Shown here in pieces: positions 1 to 11,700 of a DNA stretch of 64,000 bases; the first letter of the stretch is position 1; each line of letters opens with the position of its first letter. The stretch covers positions 2,790,001 to 2,854,000 of the forward strand of contig UGYN01000002.1 in NCBI GenBank assembly GCA_900457075.1, given 5' to 3'. Source of the DNA: Serratia quinivorans (GTDB lineage: Bacteria; Pseudomonadota; Gammaproteobacteria; Enterobacterales; Enterobacteriaceae). Both the position numbers and the translations under genes were made by a program. The notes under the pieces are model-generated. The model was not told where the DNA came from, ran no database searches, and was given only the letters and a program-made list of their open reading frames with translations.

Positions 1-545
1 CCTTTGTCGGCCATCGCAATCTCGACGAAACCATCTTTAATACCAATATCGAAGCGACCCAGGCCATTGCCCGCCAACTGCGGCTGCGCAATCTGGGCGG
101 CATTATCATTATCGACTTTATTGATATGAATAATGACGAACATCGTCGTCGGGTGCTGCATTCGCTGGAGCTGGCGCTGAGTAAAGATCGGGTAAAAACC
201 ACGATCAACGGCTTCTCTCAGCTAGGCTTAGTTGAAATGACGCGTAAACGCACGCGCGAAAGCATTGAACATGTGCTGTGCCATGATTGTCCTACTTGTC
301 ATGGACGCGGCACCCTGAAAACTGTGGAAACCGTGTGCTACGAAATTTTGCGTGAAATTGTGCGCGTGCACCATGCTTATGATTCAGATCGTTTCCTGGT
401 TTACGCCTCTGCGGCGGTGGGTGAGGCGCTGAAAAGCGAAGAGTCGCATGCGCTGGCCGAAGTGGAAATCTTTGTTGGCAAACAGGTCAAGGTGCAGATC
501 GAACCCTTGTACAGCCAGGAACAATTTGACGTTGTCATGATGTAG
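1..545 (+). CDS. rng: Ribonuclease G, 3' part (partial)
   Basis: This is the C-terminal 180 residues of RNase G, open from position 3 with its 5' end outside the window. RNase G is the cytoplasmic endoribonuclease related to RNase E that matures the 5' end of 16S rRNA and degrades some mRNAs. The visible segment carries the end of the catalytic DNase I-like subdomain (GGIIIIDFIDM and the following acidic and basic residues) and the zinc-link motif CPTCHG near position 292, where two subunits share a metal in this family. It ends with a short C-terminal domain and lacks the long RNase E scaffold, which separates it from rne. It is followed by yhdP, as in E. coli. Very sure. Confidence 0.97.
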   Translation, partial: FVGHRNLDETIFNTNIEATQAIARQLRLRNLGGIIIIDFIDMNNDEHRRRVLHSLELALSKDRVKTTINGFSQLGLVEMTRKRTRESIEHVLCHDCPTCHGRGTLKTVETVCYEILREIVRVHHAYDSDRFLVYASAAVGEALKSEESHALAEVEIFVGKQVKVQIEPLYSQEQFDVVMM

Positions 546-580
546 TCCGCCTGTTGGCGGCCAAAGTCCGGTATTGGTGG

Positions 581-598
581 GGCCCAGCATGCTGGGCC
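581..598. repeat. 18-bp perfect palindrome between rng and yhdP
   Basis: The sequence GGCCCAGCATGCTGGGCC is self-complementary over its full 18 bp. It lies between the rng stop and the yhdP start. It could fold into a hairpin in the mRNA, but no T run follows, so it is not a standard terminator. Its role is unknown. Confidence 0.5.
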
Positions 599-648
599 TC
601 CCATGCATAGATATCCCGTTGCCAGGCAGCGGAAGCAAGGAGAACTGC

Positions 649-3600
649 GTGAGGCGACTGCCTGGGATTTTGTTAGCTACAGGCGCCAGTCTGATTGTCA
701 TCGTGGCGTTGCTGATCAGCGGGCTGCGTTTGGCGCTGCCTGAACTGAACAACTACCGCCCGCAACTGTTGGCCAAGGTCGAAAGCCTCTCCGGCGTGCC
801 GGTGCAGATCGACTTTATGCAGGGAAGTTGGGAAACCTTCGGCCCGCAGTTGGAAATGCGCAACGTGCGCGCCACGCTGCCCAAAAGCAATCTGCGTATT
901 GAACGCGTTACCCTGGCGCTGGACGTATGGCAGTCGCTGTTGCACTGGCGCTGGCAGTTCCGCGATCTCACCTTCTACCAACTCCAGTTCGATCTCAACA
1001 CCACTTTGGGTGGCGAAGAGCATAAGGGCAGCACCATCGAGCCGGGTAAAATCAGCGATTTGCTGCTGCATCAGGTCGATCACTTCAACCTGCGTGACAG
1101 CCGCCTTTCCTTCCTTACGCCTGCCGGTGCGCGCGCCGAATTCGAGGTTCCACAGCTAACCTGGCTTAACGGCCGCGATCGCCACCGTGCCGAAGGGCAG
1201 ATTAGCCTGTCGACGCTGAATGGCCAGCATGGTGTGGTACAGCTGCGCATGGACCTGCGTGATAACCAGGGTTTATTGAATGTGGGTACGGTCTATATGC
1301 AGGCCGATAATATCGACATGAAGCCCTGGTTCACCCGTTGGTTACGCGCCAATACCGGCCTGGAAAGCGCCGACTTTAGCCTGGCAGCCTGGCTACAAAT
1401 ACAGAACGGTGAAATTGCCGGCGGCAGTGCGTTGTTAAAGCAGGGCGTGGCCAACTGGAACGTGGGCAAACAACAGCACCGGCTGGACGTGGACAATCTG
1501 GCGCTGACGCTCAGCCGCCAGGGGACCGGCTGGCAAGTCGAGGTGCCGCAGCTCAACCTGGCCACCGACGGCCAGGCCTGGCCGCAAGGCAAGCTGTCCG
1601 GGCTGTGGCTGCCGGAAAATACCGAGTTTATGGGGCCGGGGCAGACGGAAGAGCTACGCGTGCGAGCGACCAACATTCAGCTTGAACGCCTGTCTGCGCT
1701 GTTGCCGACCTTCTCATTCCTCAGCCCGGACGTGCTGGAGCGCTGGAACGACCTGCAACCGCAAGGCAAGGTCAATGCATTGGCGTTGGATATTCCGTTG
1801 AAACAGCCGGAAAAAACCCGTTTCCAGGCCCGTTGGCAGGACGTCAGTTGGCAGCCGTGGAAGCTGTTGCCGGGGATAAATCATTTCTCTGGCGCGCTGA
1901 GTGGCGGTGTAGAAAATGGCCGTCTGCAGCTTGATCTCAACGACAGCACCTTACCGTACGGCGACATGTTCCGCGCCCCGCTGGAAGTCAGCAGCGCGCG
2001 CGGTGCGTTAACCTGGCTGAACAACCCACAGGGCTGGGAGCTGGCGAGTAAAAATCTGGATGTGAAAGCCAAATCGCTGTGGGTGAACGGTGATTTCCGC
2101 TACCAGCAGCCGGCCAAAGGGGATCCGTGGCTGAGCATTCTGGCCGGTATCCGCCTGTATGATTCCGCAGACGCCTGGCGTTACTTCCCGGAACCCTTGA
2201 TGGGCAAGCACCTGGTGGACTACCTCAGCGGTGCCATTCAGGGCGGGCAGGTGGATAACGCCACGCTGCTCTACAACGGTGACCCGCAGCACTTCCCTTA
2301 CCGTAAACATGAAGGCCAGTTTGAGGTATTTGTCCCGCTGCGCCATTCGACCTTCCAGTTCCAACCGGACTGGCCGGCATTGACCGATCTGGCCATCGAT
2401 CTCGATTTTGCCAATGAAGGGCTGTGGATGAATGCTCCGCAGACCAAACTGGGTAAAGTCGATGGCAAAAATGTTACCGCCATCATTCCGGACTACCTGA
2501 AAGAGCGCCTGTTGGTTGACGCTGACGTGGCGGGTCAGGGTGAGGAAATCCATGACTATTTCGAGCAGACACCTCTGCATGATTCACTGGGTGCCGCACT
2601 GGATGAGCTGCAGATTGGTGGTAATGTCAGTGGGCGCTTACATCTCGATATCCCCTTGAACGGCGAGCTGGTGCGCGCCACGGGCGAGGTGGCGCTGAAC
2701 AACAACTCACTGCTGGTTAAGCCGATCGAAAGTGAGCTGCAAAAGGTCAGCGGCAAGTTCCGCTTCGATAACGGCAACCTGACCAGTGATAGCCTGTCGG
2801 CCAACTGGTTCGGGCAGCCGGTTGCGGTGAATTTCAATACGCTGGAAGGTAAAAGTGACTACAAGGTCAATGTGGGTCTGAAGGCTGACTGGCAGCCGGG
2901 CAAATTCCCGGGAATTCCACAGGAAGTGGCCGATGCGCTGAGCGGCAGTGCTCCGTGGCAGGGGCAGGTTGCCATTACCTTGCCGCATAAGGGCAACGCC
3001 AGCTATGACATCGGCGTTGATGCGGACCTTAGAAAAGTAAGCAGTCACTTACCTTCTCCACTGGATAAGCCGGCGGGTGAGCCACTGCCGTTGAGTGTAA
3101 AAGTGAAAGGTGGCCTGAATGGCTTCATGCTAACCGGTAGCGCCGGCAAGCAGAACCATTTCAACAGCGAATGGACCTTCGCCAAACAGCAGGTGACGCT
3201 GGCACGAGCGGCATGGCAAACCGAAGGCGGTGGAACGCCACCTTTACCGGCCGGTAAATCTTTGACGCTCAACCTGCCGCCACTGGACGGTGAAAAGTGG
3301 TTGGGGTTAATGGCACCGGCGTTAAAACAAGGCGGTGGCTCGGGCCAGGTGGGCGGCTTCAACTTCCCAACCACCGTAGCGCTGAAAACACCGCAGCTGC
3401 TGTTGGGCGGTCAGGCTTGGCACAAGCTGACGTTGTCGGCCGAGAAACAGCTCGGCGGCACCCTGGTCAGCGCCAAGGGCGATGAAGTTGACGGCAGTCT
3501 GCGGGTGACGGATCGTGGGCCGTGGCGTGCCGATATCAATTATCTTTATTACAATCCGCAGTTTAGCGATGTCAAAGGGACGGCGGCGGCGGCGACCAAC

Positions 3601-4464
3601 CCGCTGGCCGCGGCAGAAAAGGTTTCTTTCCGTGACTGGCCGTCGTTGATGCTGCGCTGCAAGTCGTGCTGGATGATGGGGCAAAACCTCGGCAAGGTGG
3701 AGGCGGATCTGGCCAATCAGGGTGATACCCTGACCCTGGAGCATGGCTTGGTCGATACCGGCAAAGGGCGCATGACCGCCAGCGGCCTGTGGAAGCAGAA
3801 CGCCCAGGAAGAACGCAGCTCGCTGAAAGGCAAACTGCTGGGTGGCAAAATTGATGAAACCGCCGCTTTCTTCGGCATCACCACGCCGCTGAAAGGCGCG
3901 CCTTATGACATTGATTTTGATCTGTACTGGCGTGGCACGCCGTGGAAACCGCAGATGAGTACCCTCAGCGGTGCGATGAAGGTCAATATGGGCAAGGGTG
4001 AGATCGACAGCATGGGCGGTGGACGTGCCGGCCAGCTGTTGCGTTTGGTCAGTGTCGACTCCCTGTTGCGTAAGTTGCAGTTCGATTTCAGTGATACCTT
4101 CGGCAAAGGTTTCTACTTTGACTCCATCCGCAGCACCGCGTGGCTGAAAGATGGCATAATGCATACCGATAACCTGTTGGTTGACGGACTGGCGGCGGAT
4201 ATCGCCATGAGCGGACAGGTCGATTTGGCGCGCCGCCGGATTGATATGGAAGCAGTGGTCGCACCGGCCATTTCGACCACTGTCGGTGTGGCGACGGCAT
4301 TCGTGATTAACCCGATTGTCGGCGCGGCGGTGTTTGCTGCCTCGCAGGTGTTGGGGCCGCTGTGGAGTAAGATCTCGCTGATTCGTTACCACATCAGCGG
4401 CGATTTGGACCAGCCGAAGGTCAACGAGGTCCTGCGTAAGCCAAAGGAGGATAAGGCGTCATGA
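649..4464 (+). CDS. yhdP: AsmA-family phospholipid transport protein YhdP
   Basis: This 1271-residue protein is a large AsmA-like protein that, in E. coli, works with TamB and YdbH to move phospholipids from inner to outer membrane. I start it at GTG 649 because AAGGAG lies six bases upstream and the protein then opens with an inner-membrane anchor (VRRLPGILLATGASLIVIV), giving a length close to E. coli YhdP (about 1266). An in-frame start at 574 would add an unlikely leader. The body is a long run of beta-rich repeats expected to form a periplasm-spanning groove, and the C-terminal part (DIAMSGQVDLARRRIDMEAVV) is the conserved AsmA-like C-terminal region. Its last four bases overlap the next gene. 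Family assignment is firm. Confidence 0.93.
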   Translation: MRRLPGILLATGASLIVIVALLISGLRLALPELNNYRPQLLAKVESLSGVPVQIDFMQGSWETFGPQLEMRNVRATLPKSNLRIERVTLALDVWQSLLHWRWQFRDLTFYQLQFDLNTTLGGEEHKGSTIEPGKISDLLLHQVDHFNLRDSRLSFLTPAGARAEFEVPQLTWLNGRDRHRAEGQISLSTLNGQHGVVQLRMDLRDNQGLLNVGTVYMQADNIDMKPWFTRWLRANTGLESADFSLAAWLQIQNGEIAGGSALLKQGVANWNVGKQQHRLDVDNLALTLSRQGTGWQVEVPQLNLATDGQAWPQGKLSGLWLPENTEFMGPGQTEELRVRATNIQLERLSALLPTFSFLSPDVLERWNDLQPQGKVNALALDIPLKQPEKTRFQARWQDVSWQPWKLLPGINHFSGALSGGVENGRLQLDLNDSTLPYGDMFRAPLEVSSARGALTWLNNPQGWELASKNLDVKAKSLWVNGDFRYQQPAKGDPWLSILAGIRLYDSADAWRYFPEPLMGKHLVDYLSGAIQGGQVDNATLLYNGDPQHFPYRKHEGQFEVFVPLRHSTFQFQPDWPALTDLAIDLDFANEGLWMNAPQTKLGKVDGKNVTAIIPDYLKERLLVDADVAGQGEEIHDYFEQTPLHDSLGAALDELQIGGNVSGRLHLDIPLNGELVRATGEVALNNNSLLVKPIESELQKVSGKFRFDNGNLTSDSLSANWFGQPVAVNFNTLEGKSDYKVNVGLKADWQPGKFPGIPQEVADALSGSAPWQGQVAITLPHKGNASYDIGVDADLRKVSSHLPSPLDKPAGEPLPLSVKVKGGLNGFMLTGSAGKQNHFNSEWTFAKQQVTLARAAWQTEGGGTPPLPAGKSLTLNLPPLDGEKWLGLMAPALKQGGGSGQVGGFNFPTTVALKTPQLLLGGQAWHKLTLSAEKQLGGTLVSAKGDEVDGSLRVTDRGPWRADINYLYYNPQFSDVKGTAAAATNPLAAAEKVSFRDWPSLMLRCKSCWMMGQNLGKVEADLANQGDTLTLEHGLVDTGKGRMTASGLWKQNAQEERSSLKGKLLGGKIDETAAFFGITTPLKGAPYDIDFDLYWRGTPWKPQMSTLSGAMKVNMGKGEIDSMGGGRAGQLLRLVSVDSLLRKLQFDFSDTFGKGFYFDSIRSTAWLKDGIMHTDNLLVDGLAADIAMSGQVDLARRRIDMEAVVAPAISTTVGVATAFVINPIVGAAVFAASQVLGPLWSKISLIRYHISGDLDQPKVNEVLRKPKEDKAS

Positions 4465-5321
4465 GAAATGCTAACGTTGCGTTGTTACAATTGTGCAGTG
4501 GCGATCGGGTGCGTGATAACCTGGCCCAGATTGAACAGCAGATTAAGCAGCTCAATACCGGGGTAAAACTGGTGATGACGCCGGAGAACGCGCTGCTGTT
4601 CGCCAATTCTGCGGCTTATCGTGAACATGCTGAACGCCAGGGCGACGGGCCGCTGCAGAATGCGGTGCGCGAGATGGCACGGCGTTATGGCGTCTGGCTG
4701 CTGGTGGGGTCGATGCCGTTGGTCAGCCGTGAAAATCCTGCGCTGATCACCACCAGCAGCCTGCTGTTCGACGACCAGGGCGAGATCCGCGCGCGCTATG
4801 ACAAGCTGCACATGTTCGACGTGGACATTAACGACTCTCACGGCCATTATCGGGAGTCGGATACCTATCAGCATGGCCAAGAGCTCCAGGTAGTGGATAC
4901 CCCGGTCGGGCGGCTTGGCATGACCATCTGCTACGATCTGCGCTTCCCGGCGCTGTTCCAGGCGTTACGGGCACAGGGCGCTGAACTGATTTCCGTACCG
5001 GCGGCCTTTACTCGTGTGACCGGTGAGGCACACTGGGAAATTTTGCTGCGCGCCAGAGCGATAGAAAACCAGTGTGTGATCCTGGCGCCGGCACAGGTTG
5101 GCAGCCATGGCCCGACTCGTCGCACCTGGGGCCATTCGCTGGCGGTGGATGCCTGGGGCAAGGTATTGGCTGAAAACCCCGATGCGGTATCGGCGTTGAA
5201 AGTGCGGGTCGATATAACCGGCCTCAAAACCATTCGCGAGCAAATGCCGGTATTGCAACACAACCGATTCCAGACGTCGCTGACGGCGCCGTTTGACAAC
5301 AAATTCTCCATTAAAGAGTGA
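4461..5321 (+). CDS. Carbon-nitrogen hydrolase, Nit-type amidase
   Basis: This 286-residue cytoplasmic enzyme belongs to the nitrilase superfamily. The catalytic triad is visible: Glu42 in MTPENALLF, Lys115 in [10 protein letters not shown] and Cys157 in [12 protein letters not shown]. The spacing and the [10 protein letters not shown] segment match Nit1/YbeM-type amidases, which hydrolyse deaminated glutathione as metabolite repair. The substrate here is inferred from family resemblance. The start overlaps the yhdP stop as ATGA, so the two are translationally coupled, and tldD follows eight bases later. Nothing points to a nitrile substrate. Confidence 0.88.
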   Translation: MRNANVALLQLCSGDRVRDNLAQIEQQIKQLNTGVKLVMTPENALLFANSAAYREHAERQGDGPLQNAVREMARRYGVWLLVGSMPLVSRENPALITTSSLLFDDQGEIRARYDKLHMFDVDINDSHGHYRESDTYQHGQELQVVDTPVGRLGMTICYDLRFPALFQALRAQGAELISVPAAFTRVTGEAHWEILLRARAIENQCVILAPAQVGSHGPTRRTWGHSLAVDAWGKVLAENPDAVSALKVRVDITGLKTIREQMPVLQHNRFQTSLTAPFDNKFSIKE

Positions 5322-5328
5322 AAAAATT

Positions 5329-6774
5329 ATGAGCCTGACGTTTGTCAGTGAGCAGTTACTTGCTGCCAATAAGCTGAGCCACCAGGATCTGTTTTCCGTC
5401 CTGGGGCAACTGGCCGAACGCCGCCTCGATTACGCCGATCTCTATTTCCAGTCGAGCTACCACGAAGCCTGGGTGATTGAAGACGGTATCATCAAGGATG
5501 GCTCTTACAATATCGACCAAGGGGTTGGAGTACGCGCCGTGAGCGGCGAGAAAACCGGCTTCGCCTATGCCGATCAAATCACCCTGAACGCCTTGCAGCA
5601 AAGCGCCCATGCCGCGCGCAGCATAGTGCGTGACAGCGGTAATGGTCAGGTGCATACCTTGGGTGAAATCAGCCATAAGGCGCTGTATCCGTTGCTCGAT
5701 CCGCTGCAAAGCCTGCCGCGGGAAGAGAAAATCGCCCTGTTGCACCGCATTGACAAGGTAGCCCGCGCGGCTGATAAGCGGGTGCAGGAAGTTAGCGCCA
5801 GTATCACCGGCGTGTATGAACAAATTCTGGTGGCGGCCACCGACGGTACTCTGGCTGCGGACGTTCGCCCATTAGTGCGCTTGTCTGTCAGCGTACTGGT
5901 GGAGCAAGACGGCAAGCGTGAACGCGGTTCCAGCGGCGGCGGTGGCCGTTTCGGCTATGACTATTTCCTGGAAATCGCCGATGGCGAAGTCCGTGCCGAC
6001 GCCTACGCCAAAGAAGCGGTGCGCATGGCATTGATTAACCTTTCTGCCGTTGCAGCCCCAGCCGGTAATATGCCGGTGGTGCTGGGCGCAGGCTGGCCGG
6101 GCGTCCTGCTGCATGAAGCGGTGGGCCATGGTCTGGAAGGCGACTTTAACCGTCGCGGTACCTCGGTGTTTAGCGGCCAGATGGGTCAGTTGGTGGCCTC
6201 AGAGCTTTGTACGGTGGTGGATGACGGCACTTTGCAGGGGTTACGAGGTTCACTGGCGATCGACGACGAAGGCGTACCGGGCCAGTACAACATGTTGATT
6301 GAGAACGGTATCCTGAAAGGTTATATGCAGGACAAACTCAATGCGCGTCTGATGGGCGTTGCGCCGACCGGTAACGGCCGCCGTGAGTCCTATGCGCATC
6401 TGCCGATGCCGCGCATGACCAACACCTACATGCTGGCGGGCAAGTCTACGCCGGAAGAGATCATCGCCAGCGTTGAATACGGCCTGTACGCGCCGAACTT
6501 TGGCGGCGGCCAGGTGGATATCACCTCCGGCAAGTTTGTGTTTTCCACCACCGAAGCCTACCTGATCGAAAAAGGCCGCATCACCAAGCCGGTGAAGGGC
6601 GCCACGCTGATCGGCTCAGGTATTGAGGCGATGCAGCAGATTTCGATGGTGGGCAACGATCTGGCGCTGGATAAAGGCGTCGGCGTTTGCGGTAAAGAAG
6701 GGCAAAGCCTGCCGGTGGGGGTTGGTCAACCGACCCTGAAACTGGACACCCTGACCGTCGGTGGTACCGCGTAA
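5329..6774 (+). CDS. tldD: Metalloprotease TldD
   Basis: The product is 481 residues, the same length as E. coli TldD. TldD pairs with TldE (PmbA) to form a zinc protease that removes leader peptides from microcin B17 and degrades unfolded peptides such as CcdA. The metal motif [11 protein letters not shown] begins at residue 262, giving His262, Glu263 and His267. I use ATG 5329 ([11 protein letters not shown]) because it aligns with the family N-terminus; an in-frame TTG at 5293 lies inside the upstream gene. It probably shares a transcript with yhdP and the Nit gene. Its partner pmbA is at 27407. Confidence 0.96.
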   Translation: MSLTFVSEQLLAANKLSHQDLFSVLGQLAERRLDYADLYFQSSYHEAWVIEDGIIKDGSYNIDQGVGVRAVSGEKTGFAYADQITLNALQQSAHAARSIVRDSGNGQVHTLGEISHKALYPLLDPLQSLPREEKIALLHRIDKVARAADKRVQEVSASITGVYEQILVAATDGTLAADVRPLVRLSVSVLVEQDGKRERGSSGGGGRFGYDYFLEIADGEVRADAYAKEAVRMALINLSAVAAPAGNMPVVLGAGWPGVLLHEAVGHGLEGDFNRRGTSVFSGQMGQLVASELCTVVDDGTLQGLRGSLAIDDEGVPGQYNMLIENGILKGYMQDKLNARLMGVAPTGNGRRESYAHLPMPRMTNTYMLAGKSTPEEIIASVEYGLYAPNFGGGQVDITSGKFVFSTTEAYLIEKGRITKPVKGATLIGSGIEAMQQISMVGNDLALDKGVGVCGKEGQSLPVGVGQPTLKLDTLTVGGTA

Positions 6775-6783
6775 TACTTTCCA

Positions 6784-6812
6784 GGGGCCGGTTCACGGCC
6801 CCTATCAGTTTC
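6784..6812 (+). terminator. Probable terminator after tldD
   Basis: GGGGCCG and CGGCCCC form a 7-bp perfect stem around a GTTCA loop nine bases after the tldD stop, followed by an imperfect T-rich stretch. The position at the end of the rng-yhdP-tldD block fits an intrinsic terminator. The rest of the region up to 7061 contains no gene I can support. Confidence 0.6.
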
Positions 6813-7061
6813 TGTTTTGCGGCGCTCATCGCATTAGCAGCAATTTTTGGGTTTAGCTGAAATAAAGAGCGATCCACTGTTTTTTCCTTTTCGTGCGAAT
6901 CAATGAATTATATTTAACTATTACAGGTGATTTTCTGCGGTTTGGCTTAGGTATTTTCTCTACCAATCGGCCTGAACTACCTCATTGGCTAATGATTCAA
7001 CCTTGTTACATTCCCCGTCCTGTCGTTAAAATGCTGAAAAAACACACGGATGGTCTTCTGA

Positions 7062-8735
7062 ATGGATTCAGTTACTCAACGGCTTTCGGCTGCTTTGCTG
7101 TGCATTTTCTTTTCTTCCGCCACCGGCGCTAACCTGCTTAGCCCGGCGGACCGCGACACGATCCAACAACAGCAGCGCGAATTACTGGAACAAAACCAGC
7201 AGCAGCGACAGGAATTGCAACGCAGCCTGACGCCGACCTTGCCAGCAACCCCGGCCCCCAGTGCCAACGCGGGTGGCCCTTGCTTCACCATCAGCCGTAT
7301 TCAACTGGAAGGCGCCGAGCATCTGCCTGCCAGCGCGCAACGTAAACTCACCCAGAATTACCTGCAGCAATGCCTGAATCTGGGGCAAATCCAAACGCTG
7401 GTGCAGCAGATCTCCGACTGGTATATCGGCCGTGGCTATATCACCAGCCGCGCATTTCTGACCGAGCAGGATCTGTCGCGTGGCGAACTGCGGTTACTGG
7501 TGCTGGAAGGCAAGCTGGAGAAAATTCAGTTGGAAAAGCAGGACGATCGGATGCTGAAAATGGCCTTCCCGGGCCTGCAGGGCAAAATCCTTAACCTGCG
7601 TGATATCGAGCAGGGCATGGAGCAGATCAACCGCCTGCGTCAGCAACCGGTGCAGATAGAAATCCTGCCCGGCAGCCAACCGGGTTACTCAGTGGTCAAC
7701 CTGAGCGCCAAACCCGAATTTCCGCTGATGCTCGGGCTGGGTTTCGACAACAGCGGGCAAAAAAGCACCGGGACCGGGCAGATCAACGGATCCTTGACCG
7801 GCAATAACCTGCTCGGGTTGGCGGACCAATGGTTTGTCGCCGGCGCCCGCAGCAGTGATTTTGCCAACGATCACAACGCACGCAGCGTACAAACCGGCGT
7901 GAGCCTGCCCTACGGCTACTGGACGCTGGATTACAACTATTCCTACAACGATTACCTGACCACGCTCAATAACCAGGGTTTTGACTGGCGCTCCAGCGGT
8001 GACAGCCAGACCCATCGTTTGGGCGTTTCGCGGGTGCTGTTCCGTGACGGCGAAATGAAAACCGGCCTGTCGCTGGGGCTGACGCACCGCATCAATCGCA
8101 ATTACCTCAACGATACCCGGCTGGAAAGCAGCAGCCGCAAGCTGACCAGCGTGACGTTGGGGGTCAGCCACAGCCAGAAATTGCTGGGCGGGTTCGCTAC
8201 CCTGAACCCGGCCTACAGCCGTGGTGTCCCCTGGTTGGGCGCAGAAAATGACAGCGGAAAAATCAAGGAAGCGCCCCGGGCCGAGTTTCACAAACTTTCG
8301 CTTTCCGGCAGCTACTACCTGCCGCTGACGCAAGATTGGACCTATCTCACCAGTCTTTACAGCCAGTGGAGTAACCACCGTTTGTACGGCAGCGAACGCC
8401 TGACGATAGGTGGAGAAAGCTCTGTGCGTGGTTTCAAGGAACAATACCTTTCCGGTGACAAGGGCGGTTACTGGCGTAACGAGGTCAATCGCACGCTGGT
8501 GACATTGCCGTACCTCGGCAGCATCAACGCCCTGGCGGCGCTCGATGGTGGCTATTTACAGCGTGACAAGCTGGATGCTAACGCCTCCGGCACGCTGTGG
8601 GGCGGCGCAGTGGGGCTGGGCAGCCGCGGGCGCTATTTCGGCAGCCAACTGACCGTCGGCTGGCCGCTGGCTTATCCCGACTGGTTGAAGCCGGATCGGG
8701 TTTCGGTTTACTACCGGGTGAATATCGTACTTTAA
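7062..8735 (+). CDS. cdiB: CdiB/ShlB-type two-partner secretion outer-membrane transporter
   Basis: This 557-residue protein is a TpsB pore of the Omp85 superfamily. A cleavable signal peptide (about residues 1-22) is followed by a Gln-rich plug helix region ([16 protein letters not shown]), POTRA domains to about residue 230, and a 16-strand beta-barrel. The conserved lid-loop motif VRGF is at 455-458. The barrel ends in the C-terminal VNIVL with an aromatic/hydrophobic alternating strand. The gene sits 26 bp upstream of a giant TpsA gene with a VENN motif, so it most likely exports CdiA to the cell surface. A ShlB-type haemolysin transporter is the close alternative, since Serratia ShlBA uses the same order. 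Confidence 0.93.
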   Translation: MDSVTQRLSAALLCIFFSSATGANLLSPADRDTIQQQQRELLEQNQQQRQELQRSLTPTLPATPAPSANAGGPCFTISRIQLEGAEHLPASAQRKLTQNYLQQCLNLGQIQTLVQQISDWYIGRGYITSRAFLTEQDLSRGELRLLVLEGKLEKIQLEKQDDRMLKMAFPGLQGKILNLRDIEQGMEQINRLRQQPVQIEILPGSQPGYSVVNLSAKPEFPLMLGLGFDNSGQKSTGTGQINGSLTGNNLLGLADQWFVAGARSSDFANDHNARSVQTGVSLPYGYWTLDYNYSYNDYLTTLNNQGFDWRSSGDSQTHRLGVSRVLFRDGEMKTGLSLGLTHRINRNYLNDTRLESSSRKLTSVTLGVSHSQKLLGGFATLNPAYSRGVPWLGAENDSGKIKEAPRAEFHKLSLSGSYYLPLTQDWTYLTSLYSQWSNHRLYGSERLTIGGESSVRGFKEQYLSGDKGGYWRNEVNRTLVTLPYLGSINALAALDGGYLQRDKLDANASGTLWGGAVGLGSRGRYFGSQLTVGWPLAYPDWLKPDRVSVYYRVNIVL

Positions 8736-8761
8736 CGCTACTGTACAGGAAGGTTTCAAGG

Positions 8762-11700
8762 ATGAAGCGTAAACAGAATCAACCGCTTAATACCCCTCAG
8801 CGTCTGCTGAGCTACACCCTGTGCATGTTACTGGCCGGGCAGCCGCTGCTGCCGGCGCTGGCCGAAGGCGTTAACGTGGCCGAAGGTAATACCCGTGTCG
8901 ATCAGGCCGCCAACGGCGTGCCGGTGGTCAACATTGCCACGCCGAATCAGGCCGGTATTTCCCATAACAAATACAACGATTTCAACGTCGGCAAAGAGGG
9001 GATGATCCTCAACAACGCCACCGGGCAGCTCAACCAGAGCCAGCTTGGCGGCCTGATCCAGAACAACCCCAACCTGCAGGCCGGCAAGGCAGCGCAGGGC
9101 ATCATCAACGAAGTGGTGGCACCGAACCCTTCACAGCTTCAGGGCTACCTGGAGGTGGCAGGCAAGCAGGCCAGCGTGATGGTCGCCAACCCCTATGGCA
9201 TCACCTGCGACGGCTGCGGCTTTATCAACACCCCTAACGCGACGTTGACCACCGGCAAACCGGTGCTGGGTGCCGACGGCAAGCTGCAGGCGCTGGAAGT
9301 CACCCAAGGGGCGATCACCATTCAGGGCAAGGGGCTGGACGCCAGCAAGAGCGACAAATTCGCCCTGATCGCCCGCGCTACCGAGATTAACGCTCAACTG
9401 TATGCCAAAGATCTCAACATCACGCTCGGGGCTAACCGGGTGGACGCTACCGGCAAGGCCACGGCGATCGCCGGTAATGGCGACGTGCCCAAGGTGGCCA
9501 TCGACACCGGCGCCCTTGGCGGTATGTACGCCAACCGTATTCATTTGGTGTCCAGTGAAAAAGGGGTCGGGGTCAACCTCGGCAACCTCACCGCGCGTGA
9601 AGGCGATATTCAGCTGGATGCCAATGGCCAACTGCGACTGAATAAAACCCTGGCGCAGGGCGGTCTGAATGCCACTGCGGCGGGAATAACGCTCAGCGGC
9701 AACCACAAGGCCGGGCAGGCGCTTACCCTGAATAGCGGTGGCGATATTGCCATGAGTCAGGCCACGCTGAGCGCCAAAGGGGATATGCAACTGACTGCCA
9801 CAGGCAAACTGCAGGCGGGCAAAGCCGATACGGACGGCCGCCTGCAAGTGGATGCTGCCAGCCTGAGCAGCGATAAAAACAGCAGCCTGACGGCCGAAGG
9901 TGATATCCACCTGACGCTCAGCGGCGACGGTAACTGGCAGGGCACCCTGACCGCTGGACGCGATCTGCAGTTGCAGGCCAATCATCTGACCAACGCTGGC
10001 CAGCTGGCTGCCAATCGCGACAGCCGTGTTAAGACACAGAATCTGACCAACAGCGGCCTGATCCAGGCTCAGGGCACGCAGAACCTGACCTGCAACCAAC
10101 TCGCTAACCTTGGGCAGTTGCAAGCGGGGGGAATGCAGACCATCACCGCCAACGGTGTCGACAATAAGGGGGCGATCGGTTCCCAACAACAACTCGAACT
10201 GCGGGTACGCGACAGGCTTAATGTCGCGGGCTCACTACTTGCCGATGGCCCATTGACGGTACAGGCGGGTGAATTTTTACTGGCCGGAAGCGCCAGCGGC
10301 AAGCAGGGTGTCACCCTTGTTCACACCGGCTCTCTGAAAACCGAGCTGGGTTCATCGCTGCTGAGCGACGGCAATATCACCCTCAACGCCGATGATGTAC
10401 GGCTCGGCGGGCTGCTTTCCAGTGAACTTGGCCTGACGATAGAGACAAAAAAACTGCTGTCTACCGCCGGCGCCCGCACCCAGTCCAAACAGGACATGAA
10501 GCTCAAGGTTGCGCAAGACGCGCAGCTGGCCGGCGTGTTCAACACGCTGGAGGATTTGAAGTTTTCTGCCGCCACGGCGGATAACAGTGGCGAAATAGAC
10601 GCGCGCAATATTGACTGGGGCGGAGACTCGCTGAAGCAGCGCGGACACCTGAAGGCCACTGAGAACGCCACGCTGAAGGTAAAACAGCTCGATCAGCAGG
10701 GGGATCTGCTGGCTGACCAACGGCTGGAGCTACGCGGCGATAGCCTGGTGAACAGTGGGCTGATGGGTGCCCAGACGCTGGATCTGGTGTTAAGCGAATC
10801 GCTGAACAACACCGGCAACCTGCACGGCGTACAAAAGCTGGCGTTGCAGTTGGCTAAGGATCTGACCAACGCTACTGGGGGCAAGCTGCTCAGCGAAGGC
10901 GAATTAACGGCCCAGGCGGCGACGGTTAATAACAGCGGATTATGGCAGGGGGATCGTATCACGCTGACTGCGCGGCAGTTGGATCATAAAGGTACGCTGC
11001 AGGCGGGCAAAGGGATCAAACTGGATCTGAGCGGCGATCTTGATGCCGATCTCGGCAGCAAGATTTTCTCCAATGGCAAAGCGGACCTGACGGCGCTGAC
11101 CTTGAACAACCAGGGTCATATACAGGCAGAAGAATTGAAGTTAAGCGCTGCAGACCTGACCAACAGCGGCAGGCTGCAGGGGCAAAAAAGCCTCGAGGCC
11201 AAGCTAAGCGGCATATTCAATAACCTGGCCGGCGGCAATGTGCGCAGTCTGGGGACGTTGCAGCTGGAGGCTAAAGAGCTCAATAACGCCGGGGATCTGC
11301 AGGGTGATGGCAGCAGTGCGCTGCAGTTGGATCTTCAGTTGATCAACTCAGGTAACCTGATGGCAGGTGGTGCGCTGAGTCTGCAAGCACCGACGCTGAA
11401 CAACAGCGGCTTGCTGCAGGCCGACAGCCTGACGTTCACCGGCACGACGTTGGATAACCGCGGCACATTGAGCACCTCCGGCGATAACCAGCTCACGCTG
11501 GATACTCTGAATAACAAAGGGACGTTGCAGGGCGGTAATTTAAAACTGAAGGCGGACAGCCTGGATAACACCGGCACGCTGCTGGCGACAAGCCAGATGA
11601 GCCTCAAAGCGCGGCAGATTGATAACCAGAACAGCGGCAAGCTATTGAGTGGCGGCGATATTTCACTGGCCAGCACCCTGCTGAATCAGTACGGCCAATT

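Noticed and set aside
3322..4392. Long open frame (356 codons) on the - strand inside yhdP
   Set aside because: It lies wholly within the well-supported yhdP gene, shows His/Gln/Arg-rich composition typical of an antisense reading of GC-rich DNA, and has no family resemblance.
6893..7132. Possible 79-codon gene upstream of cdiB
   Set aside because: It overlaps the start of cdiB, has no good ribosome site and no recognisable motif.
9131..10192. Open frame of 353 codons antisense to cdiA
   Set aside because: It mirrors the repetitive codon pattern of the FHA repeats and has no ribosome site or recognisable domain.
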